9,621 nucleotides of DNA from Caulobacteraceae bacterium (lineage in GTDB: Bacteria; Pseudomonadota; Alphaproteobacteria; Caulobacterales; Caulobacteraceae), in NCBI GenBank assembly GCA_013815405.1, contig JACDGF010000052.1, positions 1 to 9,621 of the forward strand, read 5' to 3'. The notes under the pieces are model-generated. The model saw nothing but the letters and a program-made list of their open reading frames with translations, was not told where the DNA came from and made no database searches. Shown here in pieces: positions 1 to 6,641 of the stretch. Every line of letters starts with the position of its first letter. Position 1 is the stretch's first letter. Position numbers and translations under genes: made by a program.

Positions 1-256
1 GGTTCGCCTGCGCGCGACGCCGAGCCAGGGCGGCCGGTCCGGCGCGGGCCGGCGCCGCAACGTCGCCGGCGTCTTCGCCGTCGCGTCCCGATGGCGCACC
101 CGGATCGAGGGGCGGCGTGTGCTCTTGATCGACGATGTCCTGACCACAGGGGCGACCGCGGAAGGCTGCGCGCGGGCCCTCAAGGCGGCCGGGGCGAGCG
201 GCGTGGACGTCGCGGTGATCGCGCGCGTGAAAGAACTCGCGGGGCGCCCTATATGA
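1..256 (+). CDS. comF: ComF family protein, C-terminal part (5' end outside window)
   Basis: An open frame enters at base 2 and ends at TGA 254-256, leaving about 84 C-terminal residues. It carries the phosphoribosyltransferase PRPP-binding loop VLLIDDVLTTGAT (fragment residues 40-52). Upstream of it is the ComF-type segment TPSQ (6-9) followed by RRRNVAGVF (17-25). ComF proteins are type I phosphoribosyltransferase-fold proteins. In naturally competent bacteria they act in the cytoplasm in DNA uptake; their biochemical role in most alphaproteobacteria is not settled. The N-terminal zinc-ribbon part expected for the family lies outside the window and cannot be checked. The gene is the first of a same-strand series with grxC, the amidase and DUF1178, and grxC starts 47 nt downstream. 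A generic phosphoribosyltransferase is the alternative, but the RRRNV segment before the PRPP loop favours ComF. Confidence 0.88.
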   Translation, partial: VRLRATPSQGGRSGAGRRRNVAGVFAVASRWRTRIEGRRVLLIDDVLTTGATAEGCARALKAAGASGVDVAVIARVKELAGRPI

Positions 257-270
257 CGGAGCCTTCGCCG

Positions 271-288
271 GTCGGCGTTCCCGCCGAC
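271..288 (+). other. Perfect hairpin between comF and grxC
   Basis: GTCGGCG (271-277) and CGCCGAC (282-288) are perfect inverted arms of 7 bp around a 4-nt loop TTCC. No T-run follows, so this is not a canonical intrinsic terminator. It ends 15 nt before the grxC ATG, where there is no recognisable Shine-Dalgarno sequence. It may slow polymerase, act as an RNA processing or stability element, or shape access to the grxC start; all of these are inference. Confidence 0.5.
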
Positions 289-303
289 GTCCCATGAAAC
301 GCC

Positions 304-558
304 ATGGCCCAAGTCACCCTCTACACCCGCCCCTTTTGCGGCTTCTGCGCCCAAGCTCTTTCGTTGTTGAGCGAAAAGGGCGCCGAGGTCATCGAGATCG
401 AGGCCGGTTTCGATCCGGACAAGCGGCGCGAGATGGTCAGCCGCTCCGGGGCCAGCACCTTCCCCCAGATCTTCGTCGGTGAAACCCACATCGGCGGCTG
501 CGACGAACTCATGGAACTCGACCGGCTGGGCAAGCTCGACGCCATGCTCGAGGCTTGA
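304..558 (+). CDS. grxC: Glutaredoxin 3 (dithiol, GrxC type)
   Basis: This 84-residue cytoplasmic thioredoxin-fold protein has the usual length for bacterial Grx3. It shows the dithiol active site C12-G-F-C15 after the beta strand VTLYTRPF, the cis-proline segment T52-F-P54, and the glutathione-contacting GGCDEL stretch (64-69). The family reduces protein disulfides and protein-glutathione mixed disulfides using glutathione. The active site is CGFC rather than the more common CPYC, but the dithiol pair is intact. The start at 304 is set by the family N-terminus MxxVTLYT. An ATG at 294 lies in another frame and gives no glutaredoxin sequence. No clear ribosome binding site precedes 304; the hairpin at 271-288 lies just upstream. 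The next gene starts 3 nt after the stop codon, so the two are probably co-transcribed and translationally coupled. Confidence 0.96.
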   Translation: MAQVTLYTRPFCGFCAQALSLLSEKGAEVIEIEAGFDPDKRREMVSRSGASTFPQIFVGETHIGGCDELMELDRLGKLDAMLEA

Positions 559-561
559 AGC

Positions 562-1377
562 GTGAAGGTCGGCCTGGTCCAGTTGCGCACACCGGCTTCG
601 CAAGCGGCGGCCCTGCGCCATGCCGAGCCCCTGATCCGGCAGGCGGCGAGCGGCGGAGCCGACCTGATCCTGACGCCGGAGAGCAGCAATCTCTTCCAGG
701 GCAATCGGGCCCGCCTGTTCGAACGCTTGGCTCCGCCGGAGGCCGACGAAGCCGTCGTGGGCCTGCGGGCGCTGGCCGCCGAGCTCGGCGTCTGGCTGTT
801 GATCGGCTCGGCGATGGTCAGGCGCGAAGACGGCAAGGCCGCCAACCGGTCCATGCTGATCGACCCCGCCGGCGCGGTCACGGCCGCCTACGACAAGATC
901 CATATGTTCGACGTCGACCTGCCCACGGGCGAGCGGTACCGGGAATCGGCCAGCTACGAGCCGGGCGACCGGGCGGTCGTCGCCACGGCCGCCGGCGCGG
1001 TTCTGGGCCTGAGCGTCTGTTACGACCTGCGCTTCCCCGCCCTCTATCGGGCGCTGGCTCGCGGCGGCGCCGAGATCCTGACGGCGCCGTCGGCCTTCAC
1101 CCGGCCTACCGGCGCCGCCCATTGGGAGCTCCTTCTGCGCGCCCGGGCGATCGAGACCGGGTCTTTCATCCTCGCGCCGGCCCAGGGCGGAACCCACGAG
1201 GACGGGCGGGCCACCTGGGGCCGATCGATGGCTGTCTCGCCGTGGGGGAGGGTCCTGGCCGCCTCCGCCGACGACGCGCCGGGCGTGCTTTTGGTCGACC
1301 TCGATTTGGCGCAAGTGGGCGAGGCGCGCCGGGCAATACCGGCGCTGGGGAACGCGCGGGCGTTCGCCGGCCCATGA
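562..1377 (+). CDS. Carbon-nitrogen hydrolase, Nit1-like (probable deaminated-glutathione amidase)
   Basis: This 271-residue nitrilase-superfamily hydrolase starts at GTG 562, 3 nt after the grxC stop. The Glu-Lys-Cys catalytic triad is visible: E40 in LTPESSN, K112 in YDKIHMFDVDLP, and C153 in SVCYDLRFP. The segments DKIHMFDVDLP, SAFTRPTGAAHWELLLRAR (178-196) and QGGTHEDGRATWGRS (208-222) are those of the Nit1/NitFhit and bacterial YbeM-type branch. That branch hydrolyses the amide of deaminated glutathione, a side product of transaminases acting on glutathione. The alternative is a related omega-amidase or another uncharacterised amidase. Position directly behind glutaredoxin supports a glutathione-repair role, but this is inference. 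Length is normal and all key residues are present. The protein should be cytoplasmic, with no signal peptide. The 3' end lies in an 11-bp tandem duplication shared with the start of the next gene. Confidence 0.93.
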   Translation: MKVGLVQLRTPASQAAALRHAEPLIRQAASGGADLILTPESSNLFQGNRARLFERLAPPEADEAVVGLRALAAELGVWLLIGSAMVRREDGKAANRSMLIDPAGAVTAAYDKIHMFDVDLPTGERYRESASYEPGDRAVVATAAGAVLGLSVCYDLRFPALYRALARGGAEILTAPSAFTRPTGAAHWELLLRARAIETGSFILAPAQGGTHEDGRATWGRSMAVSPWGRVLAASADDAPGVLLVDLDLAQVGEARRAIPALGNARAFAGP

Positions 1378-1392
1378 TCCGCCCATGATCCG
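1371..1392 (+). repeat. 11-bp perfect tandem duplication at gene junction
   Basis: CCCATGATCCG occurs twice without interruption, at 1371-1381 and 1382-1392. The first copy holds the stop codon of the amidase (TGA 1375-1377) within ATGA. The second holds the start codon of the DUF1178 gene (ATG 1385). The first copy also contains an ATG (1374) that would read only four codons before a stop at 1386-1388. Confidence 0.9.
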
Positions 1393-1816
1393 CTACGCCC
1401 TCGTCTGCGAGCACGGCCACCCCTTCGAGGGATGGTTCGGGGCCTCGGCCGACTTCGACGACCAGTCCGCGCGCGGGCTGCTCGCCTGCCCGTCCTGCGC
1501 CTCCCAGGCGATCAGGAAGCAGATCATGGCCCCGGCCGTCTCGGGGACCCGGGCGGTGGAACCGCCCGAGGCGAGCGCCAGGATGCGCGCGATGATGACG
1601 AGGGCGGTCGGCGACGTCCGCCGGCATGTGGAAGCGAATTTCGACTATGTGGGCGATCGCTTCGCCGACGAGGCCCGCTCCATCCACGAAGGCCGGGCCG
1701 AGGACCGCGGAATCTATGGCGAGGCCACGCCGATCGAGGTCAAGGCCCTGATCTCCGACGGAGTCCCGGTGGCGCCCCTGCCGCCGGAACCACCGAAGAA
1801 GACGGAGGTGAACTAG
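1385..1816 (+). CDS. DUF1178 family protein
   Basis: This 143-residue protein matches my knowledge of DUF1178, a family of unknown function found widely in proteobacteria. The N-terminus MIRYALVCEHGHPFEGWF carries C8, H10 and H12. With the C35-P-S-C38 knuckle this suggests a small zinc-ribbon-like metal site. The second half has the conserved family stretches ANFDYVGDRFADEARSIHEG (84-103, a probable helix) and IYGEATPIE (110-118), and the tail is proline-rich. No signal peptide or membrane segment is seen, so it is probably cytoplasmic. The start ATG is 7 nt after the amidase stop with no separate promoter, so it probably belongs to the grxC-amidase transcript. I recall DUF1178 sitting next to comF, grxC and this type of amidase in other alphaproteobacteria, which hints at a shared role, but no function is established. 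The gene ends convergently with the barrel gene, 42 nt away. Confidence 0.93.
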   Translation: MIRYALVCEHGHPFEGWFGASADFDDQSARGLLACPSCASQAIRKQIMAPAVSGTRAVEPPEASARMRAMMTRAVGDVRRHVEANFDYVGDRFADEARSIHEGRAEDRGIYGEATPIEVKALISDGVPVAPLPPEPPKKTEVN

Positions 1817-1820
1817 GCCC

Positions 1821-1856
1821 GGGCGTTCGAGGTCGGCCCGAACCGATCGGTCGCCC
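1821..1856. terminator. Possible bidirectional terminator or structured spacer between convergent genes
   Basis: The 42-nt spacer between the convergent DUF1178 and barrel genes is filled with inverted repeats. There are outer arms GGGCG (1821-1825) and CGCCC (1852-1856), inner arms GTTCG (1825-1829) and CGAAC (1839-1843), and a 10-bp palindrome ACCGATCGGT (1842-1851). These alternatives overlap, so they cannot all form at once. No T-run flanks them. The terminator call rests on position and pairing only. Confidence 0.35.
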
Positions 1857-1858
1857 GC

Positions 1859-2842
1859 CTATTTGAATACGTACCGCAACTGCACGCCGACGCCGTCGGT
1901 GGAACGGTCGAACTGGGTGTTCGCCGTCGGATCGGCGGGGAAGACGTTGGTGTTGCGGTCGTGGAATTCGTGGCGATAGCTGACCGACCCCACCAGGGCG
2001 TTGGGGACGAAATGGACGTTGAGCGCGACGTTGACGTCCTGGTAGTCGCCCAGCTGAGCGATGTGCTCGACGCCCGTGGCGCCGTTGACCACCCGGGGGT
2101 CGCCATTGAAATTGTAGTCCGCGCCGACGTTCACGGACAATCGGTCGTTCAGCCGCGCCTGGGTCTGCAATCCGACGGAGGGAACCCAATAGTCGGTGGT
2201 GTGGACCGTTGCCCCGGTGGTCGTGTTGTCCAGGGTGCTGTTGCCGTAGTAGTGGCCGGTGGCGTCCGCGCGGATGGTGAAGAAGCGGGTTTCGCGACCG
2301 AGGGCGGCCCCGAAATCGACCGCCGGCCCACCCCTGGCGACGCTCGCGTCCTCCGTCCCGCTGGCGGTCTTGTTGGAGAAAACATCCGGCGAATAGGAAC
2401 CGAACAGGTCCAGGCTCATCGGGTGGGCGCGCTGGTCGATCGCCCGCCAGGTGAGGCCAAAGGTCGGATCCTCGAAGCCGCTCTGGTTGGTGTCGCGGAT
2501 GCCGCCGGGGGCGTCCAGCCGGGTATGGCCGTCGAAGCCATAGGCGATGCCGACGTTCAGCGCGATATCGTCGGTCACACCGTAGGAGAACCCCTGATGA
2601 AAGGTGCTGAGGGTGTGGCGGCGGGATTCGACATCGGCGCCGACGGAGTCGAAGACGTGGCCGTCGGTGCGCTCATAGGCATAGCCGCTCTGGCCGTAGA
2701 ACTGGCCCTGGAGCGGCAGGAAGGTCGGATCGCTGAGGATCCGGTCCCCGATCGGGGTGAAGTCCTGCGCCGAGGCGCCGATAGGGATCGCAACCGCGGC
2801 GGCGGCGGCGAGGGATAGGCGGATAACCGAACGCTTACTCAT
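1859..2842 (-). CDS. Secreted, probable outer-membrane beta-barrel protein (family not identified)
   Basis: This 327-residue protein has a clear Sec signal peptide: basic MSKRSVIR, a hydrophobic Ala/Val core, and a likely cut after A23-S-A25 before QDFTP. The rest is a series of short alternating hydrophobic/polar stretches rich in Gly, Tyr and Phe, separated by polar Asp/Asn/Thr loops. Examples are IALNVGIAYGF, MSLDLFGSY, LSVNVGADYNF, LVGSVSYRHEF and VGVQLRYVFK. This is the pattern of an outer-membrane barrel. The segment SGFEDPTFGLTWRA resembles barrel proteins annotated as putative transporters or phenol-degradation MetA-like proteins, but I cannot assign a family or substrate. The C-terminus is YVFK, so the usual final aromatic residue is one place from the end. 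AGGAG at 2852-2856 lies 9 nt before the ATG and supports the start. The gene is a single minus-strand unit downstream of ubiG after a 179-bp spacer, so it probably has its own promoter. Confidence 0.85.
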   Translation of the reverse strand: MSKRSVIRLSLAAAAAVAIPIGASAQDFTPIGDRILSDPTFLPLQGQFYGQSGYAYERTDGHVFDSVGADVESRRHTLSTFHQGFSYGVTDDIALNVGIAYGFDGHTRLDAPGGIRDTNQSGFEDPTFGLTWRAIDQRAHPMSLDLFGSYSPDVFSNKTASGTEDASVARGGPAVDFGAALGRETRFFTIRADATGHYYGNSTLDNTTTGATVHTTDYWVPSVGLQTQARLNDRLSVNVGADYNFNGDPRVVNGATGVEHIAQLGDYQDVNVALNVHFVPNALVGSVSYRHEFHDRNTNVFPADPTANTQFDRSTDGVGVQLRYVFK

Positions 2843-2906
2843 AACAAGGCACTCCTGCTACAGTGGAACTGAGCGGGAGAGGCGTCCCGAAAGTGGGCGT
2901 TACGAG

Positions 2907-2930
2907 GGCTCGAGCCGCCACGGTTCGAAC
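2907..2930. promoter_or_regulatory. Pair of palindromes in the barrel-gene upstream region
   Basis: Two perfect palindromes, GGCTCGAGCC (2907-2916) and GTTCGAAC (2923-2930), sit 6 bp apart in the spacer upstream of the barrel gene. A weaker inverted repeat, CGGGA/TCCCG, lies at 2874-2889. They could be operator sites or 5'-leader structure. No regulator is known to me for these sequences, and short palindromes arise easily in GC-rich DNA. Confidence 0.25.
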
Positions 2931-2946
2931 ATCATCGCCAGATCGG

Positions 2947-3000
2947 GCGTCAAAGGCGGTCGGCGAGCGATCAATAGTGTCGTGTGTGGTCGGTTTACAA
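2947..3000 (-). promoter_or_regulatory. Candidate promoter region for the barrel gene
   Basis: On the minus strand, TTGTAA (3000-2995) and TATTGA (2976-2971) are spaced 18 nt apart. A perfect Caulobacter-type -35, TTGACGC (2953-2947), lies further down but has no matching -10 at the right distance. The 179-bp spacer after ubiG makes a separate promoter likely; which elements are used is uncertain. Confidence 0.3.
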
Positions 3001-3021
3001 CAACCGCCGGAGCGCGCCGGG

Positions 3022-3777
3022 TCAGGTCGCCGAAGGAACGATGGTCATCATATAGTTGACCTTGCTGTCGGCCGACCGCGACCAGCGTCCGGCCAGCGGA
3101 TCGAAGGCCATGCCGAAGGGACCCGCGACCTCAAAGTCCTGGCCGGCCAGGAAGCCGCGCAGTTCGGCGGGGGTGATGAACTTGCGCCAGTCGTGCGTGC
3201 CGACCGGCGCCCAGCGCAGGACGTATTCGGCCGCGATCTTGGCCAGGGCCAGGGATTTGAGGGTGCGATTGAGCGTGGCGACGATCATCAGCCCGCCCGG
3301 CGCCAGCAGGCGCGCGCAATCGCGCAGGAAGACGCCGGGGTCGGCGACATGCTCGATGACCTCCATGGTGAGGACGAGATCGAAGGGCGCCTCGCCGCCG
3401 GCCAGAAGGTCCTCGGCCGTGGTCGCCCGGTAGTCGATCGCGAGCTCGCCTTGGGCGGCGTGGGCGCCGGCGACGGCGATGTTCCGAGGCGAGGCGTCGA
3501 CGCCGGTGACGGTGAAACCCAGCCGCGTCATCGGCTCGCAAAGGAGTCCTCCGCCGCAGCCGATATCGAGCAGCCGCAGGCCTTTGAACGGCGCCCTCGC
3601 GCTGGCATCCCGGGCGAACCGCTTCAGCGCCTCGCCGCGGATGAAGGCGAGGCGCACCGGATTGAGCCTGTGCAGGGGCGCGAACGCGCCATGGGGATCC
3701 CACCACGCCCCGGCGATGGCGGAAAACCGCGCCACGTCGGCGGGATCGATGCTGGAGGGGTTCGCCGAAAGGGTCAC
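3022..3777 (-). CDS. ubiG: UbiG, bifunctional ubiquinone-biosynthesis O-methyltransferase
   Basis: UbiG is a class I SAM-dependent methyltransferase that performs both O-methylations of ubiquinone synthesis (EC 2.1.1.222 and 2.1.1.64). It is cytoplasmic or peripheral to the inner membrane. Numbered from GTG 3777 (251 residues), the family opening [20 protein letters not shown] lies at 8-27. [13 protein letters not shown] (35-47) follows, then SAM motif [12 protein letters not shown] (69-79), acidic D94 in [15 protein letters not shown] (138-147), and [13 protein letters not shown] (194-206). Start choice is uncertain. The frame extends to ATG 3819 (265 residues, AGG 5 nt upstream) and ATG 3867 (281 residues, GAGG 4 nt upstream). 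I prefer GTG 3777 because UbiG homology begins at SSIDP and the family is about 240-255 residues long, although its own ribosome binding site is weak. The gene is divergent from lysC, a pairing I recall as common in alphaproteobacteria. Confidence 0.95.
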   Translation of the reverse strand: MTLSANPSSIDPADVARFSAIAGAWWDPHGAFAPLHRLNPVRLAFIRGEALKRFARDASARAPFKGLRLLDIGCGGGLLCEPMTRLGFTVTGVDASPRNIAVAGAHAAQGELAIDYRATTAEDLLAGGEAPFDLVLTMEVIEHVADPGVFLRDCARLLAPGGLMIVATLNRTLKSLALAKIAAEYVLRWAPVGTHDWRKFITPAELRGFLAGQDFEVAGPFGMAFDPLAGRWSRSADSKVNYMMTIVPSAT

Positions 3778-3877
3778 GAGCGTGTGCTGAACCCCGCGGC
3801 GCGGGCGGTCAACGCCCATGGGCGCCTGACGGCGCCGATACGGCGCGCCGAAGCCACCGTGAGCCATCCCGCCTCTA

Positions 3878-3904
3878 TCGACGCCGGCCTTGGTTCGCTA
3901 AAAC
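3878..3904 (+). promoter_or_regulatory. Candidate lysC promoter
   Basis: GCTAAAAC (3897-3904) fits the Caulobacter housekeeping -10 pattern GCTANAWC at every position. TCGACGC (3878-3884) matches TTGACGS at all but one base, with a 12-nt spacer inside the usual 10-14 range. The predicted transcription start, around 3909-3911, leaves a short leader of about 25 nt before the TTG start of lysC. This is the best promoter match in the window. Confidence 0.6.
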
Positions 3905-3906
3905 CG

Positions 3907-3924
3907 CCCCTCGCGCGAGAGGGG
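3907..3924 (+). other. Hairpin overlapping the lysC ribosome binding site
   Basis: CCCCTC (3907-3912) and GAGGGG (3919-3924) form a perfect 6-bp stem with a 6-nt loop. CC at 3904-3905 can extend it by pairing with GG at 3925-3926 across a one-base bulge. The 3' arm is the likely Shine-Dalgarno sequence of lysC, 9-11 nt before TTG 3934. If transcription starts upstream of 3907 the ribosome site would be masked; if it starts at about 3910, most of the 5' arm is missing and the site is free. Confidence 0.45.
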
Positions 3925-3933
3925 GGCAGGCTT

Positions 3934-5184
3934 TTGTCACGGCTGGTGATGAAGTTTGGCGGCACCTCGCTGGCCGACCTGGAGCGCATCCGCCGCGTCG
4001 CCGCCCTGGTGGCGGCCGAAGCCGCGCCTGGCCGGGGCTTGGCCGTGGTGGTCTCGGCCATGGCCGGCAGAACCAATGAGCTGGTGGCCTGGACCGATGG
4101 CGCGGGCGCGTCGGCGCCAGGCCTCATCCCCTCGGACGACGAATATGACGCCGTGGTCGCTTCCGGCGAACAGGTGACGGCGGGGCTGCTGGCCATGACC
4201 CTGCGCAACATGGGCCTCGCCGCGCGTTCGTGGCTGGCCTGGCAAATACCCATCGTCACCGACGACGCCCACGGCCGTGCGCGGATCGACGACATCCCGC
4301 CTGGGAAGCTCGGCCAGGCGCTGGATGGTGGAGAGATCGCCGTGGTCGCGGGCTTCCAGGGGGTCACGCGCGGCGGGCGCCTGGCGACCTTGGGCCGGGG
4401 CGGGTCGGACACCACCGCGGTGGCCATCGCCTCGGCGCTGAGGGCCGAACGCTGCGATATCTACACCGACGTCGATGGCGTCTACACCACCGATCCGCGC
4501 ATCGAATCCAAAGCGCGGCGGCTCCCGGCGATCTCCTACGAAGAGATGCTCGAAATGGCATCCCTGGGGGCCAGGGTTCTGCACACGCGATCCGTCGAGC
4601 TGGCCATGGCCCACGGCGTCCGGGTCCGGGTGCTGTCGAGCTTCGCCGAACCGGGAGGGACGCCGGGCGAGGGCACCATCGTCTGCGACGAGGAGGACAT
4701 CGTGGAAAAGCGGATCGTGAGCGGCGTGACCTACAGCCGCGACGAGGCCAAGATCAGCCTGTTCGGCCTGCCCGATCATCCGGGCGTGTCTTCGGAGATC
4801 TTCGGGCGCCTGGCCGACGCCGACGTCAACGTCGACATGATCGCCCAGAGCCACGCCCGAGGCGAAGGGGCGGCGAACATGGAGTTCACCGTCTCCAAGC
4901 GCGACGCCGCCCGGGCGGTAGAGATCGTCCGCGCCGCCCAGGGCGCCATCGGCTTCGACGAGGTGGCCGTGGACGAGGATGTCGCCAAGGTCTCGGTGGT
5001 CGGGGTGGGCATGCGAAGCCACGCCGGCGTGGCGAAGACGATGTTCGGGGCCCTCGCCGAAAAAGGGGTCAACATCCAGGTGATCTCCACCTCCGAGATC
5101 AAGATCAGCGTGCTGATCGACGCCGCCTACACCGAGCTGGCGGTGCGGGCATTGCATGCGGCGTACGGGCTGGACCGGGTGTGA
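3934..5184 (+). CDS. lysC: Aspartate kinase
   Basis: This cytoplasmic enzyme phosphorylates L-aspartate, the first step of the lysine, threonine, methionine and diaminopimelate pathways. The 416 residues from TTG 3934 match the family length. The kinase domain has KFGGTS (7-12), SGEQ (78-81), GRGGSDTTA (155-163) and TDVDGVYTTDPR (178-189). Two C-terminal ACT domains follow at about 270-335 (FGLPDHPGVSSEIF) and 351-412 (VGVGMRSHAGVAKTMF, with ISTSEIKIS at 384-392). They are the sites of feedback inhibition by lysine and/or threonine in this family. TTG is chosen because homologs begin M(S/A)RLVMKFGGTS and an AGGGG lies 9 nt upstream; ATG 3949 (411 residues) is the alternative. The frame stays open far upstream, but that part lies antisense to ubiG and encodes nothing recognisable. 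No lysine riboswitch is seen in the 156-bp spacer. Confidence 0.97.
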   Translation: MSRLVMKFGGTSLADLERIRRVAALVAAEAAPGRGLAVVVSAMAGRTNELVAWTDGAGASAPGLIPSDDEYDAVVASGEQVTAGLLAMTLRNMGLAARSWLAWQIPIVTDDAHGRARIDDIPPGKLGQALDGGEIAVVAGFQGVTRGGRLATLGRGGSDTTAVAIASALRAERCDIYTDVDGVYTTDPRIESKARRLPAISYEEMLEMASLGARVLHTRSVELAMAHGVRVRVLSSFAEPGGTPGEGTIVCDEEDIVEKRIVSGVTYSRDEAKISLFGLPDHPGVSSEIFGRLADADVNVDMIAQSHARGEGAANMEFTVSKRDAARAVEIVRAAQGAIGFDEVAVDEDVAKVSVVGVGMRSHAGVAKTMFGALAEKGVNIQVISTSEIKISVLIDAAYTELAVRALHAAYGLDRV

Positions 5185-5192
5185 AATTTAAC

Positions 5193-5224
5193 GCCCATGT
5201 GGGCTGCGGTCTTTTCCTCTTTTT
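5193..5224 (+). terminator. Probable lysC terminator
   Basis: GCCCA (5193-5197) and TGGGC (5200-5204) can pair as a short stem, 8 nt after the lysC stop. A T-rich stretch follows at 5205-5224, with runs of four and five T. The stem is short and its 2-4 nt loop tight, so strength is doubtful, but this is the only T-rich run after a hairpin in the window. Confidence 0.45.
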
Positions 5225-5229
5225 CCGTC

Positions 5230-5254
5230 ATCACCGGGCGGAAGTTCCGGTGAT
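5230..5254. repeat. Inverted repeat in the lysC-phaA spacer (1)
   Basis: ATCACCGG (5230-5237) and CCGGTGAT (5247-5254) are perfect 8-bp arms around a 9-nt loop. It could fold in RNA from either strand. It has no downstream T-run on either strand. It may be part of a shared terminator zone or a protein-binding site. Confidence 0.5.
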
Positions 5255-5275
5255 CCATGATCGACCGGCCTGGAA

Positions 5276-5294
5276 TGGCCGCGCGGCGCGGCCA
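5276..5294. terminator. Strong GC hairpin in the lysC-phaA spacer (2)
   Basis: TGGCCGCG (5276-5283) and CGCGGCCA (5287-5294) are perfect 8-bp arms around a 3-nt loop, followed on the plus strand by CGGTTTGCTT. The genes on either side converge here, so this very stable hairpin is a candidate terminator or RNA 3'-end stabiliser for either transcript. The T-run is weak. Confidence 0.4.
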
Positions 5295-5319
5295 CGGTTT
5301 GCTTCAGAGTTCATGGGTG

Positions 5320-5338
5320 GCCGGGAACAGGGCCCGGC
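5320..5338. repeat. Inverted repeat in the lysC-phaA spacer (3)
   Basis: GCCGGG (5320-5325) and CCCGGC (5333-5338) are perfect 6-bp arms around a 7-nt loop. A weaker pair, CCGGT (5361-5365) and ACCGG (5373-5377), follows. Between lysC and phaA (5185-5424) I see no open frame with recognisable protein sequence; the spacer holds these hairpins only. Confidence 0.4.
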
Positions 5339-5424
5339 TATGACGTTGGAAAAGGCAACTCCGGTCGCGCGAACCGGCGAGCCAATAAGAATGAGGCCCG
5401 AGGCGGCTCAAGTTACGTGCGCCC

Positions 5425-6600
<1,176 letters not shown>

Positions 6601-6641
6601 GGCGATCAGCTCCGATAGGGAAGGCCGTGCGGCCGAGCGTT

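Noticed and set aside
555..1388. An overlapping 277-codon frame in the amidase region.
   Set aside because: The +1-shifted frame is Arg/Gly/Ala-rich noise; the frame from 562 has the complete Glu-Lys-Cys triad.
1961..2818. A 285-codon plus-strand frame opposite the barrel gene.
   Set aside because: The minus-strand frame has a signal peptide, a good ribosome site and barrel-type strands; the plus frame is Val/Gly/Asp-rich with no such support.
2863..3933. The lysC frame is open for more than 1 kb upstream, suggesting a 773-residue fusion protein.
   Set aside because: This part is antisense to ubiG and shows no recognisable protein pattern. LysC homology begins at 3934 with a ribosome site and promoter just before it. 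Long open antisense frames are normal at this GC content.
3778..3933. A lysine riboswitch or attenuator upstream of lysC.
   Set aside because: The spacer is only 156 bp, the likely leader about 25 nt, and there is no run of Lys or Thr codons or multi-helix structure. Only the small hairpin at 3907-3924 is present.
3937..5157. A 406-codon minus-strand frame opposite lysC.
   Set aside because: It is a shadow of lysC with low-complexity His/Asp/Gly/Arg sequence and no recognisable motif.
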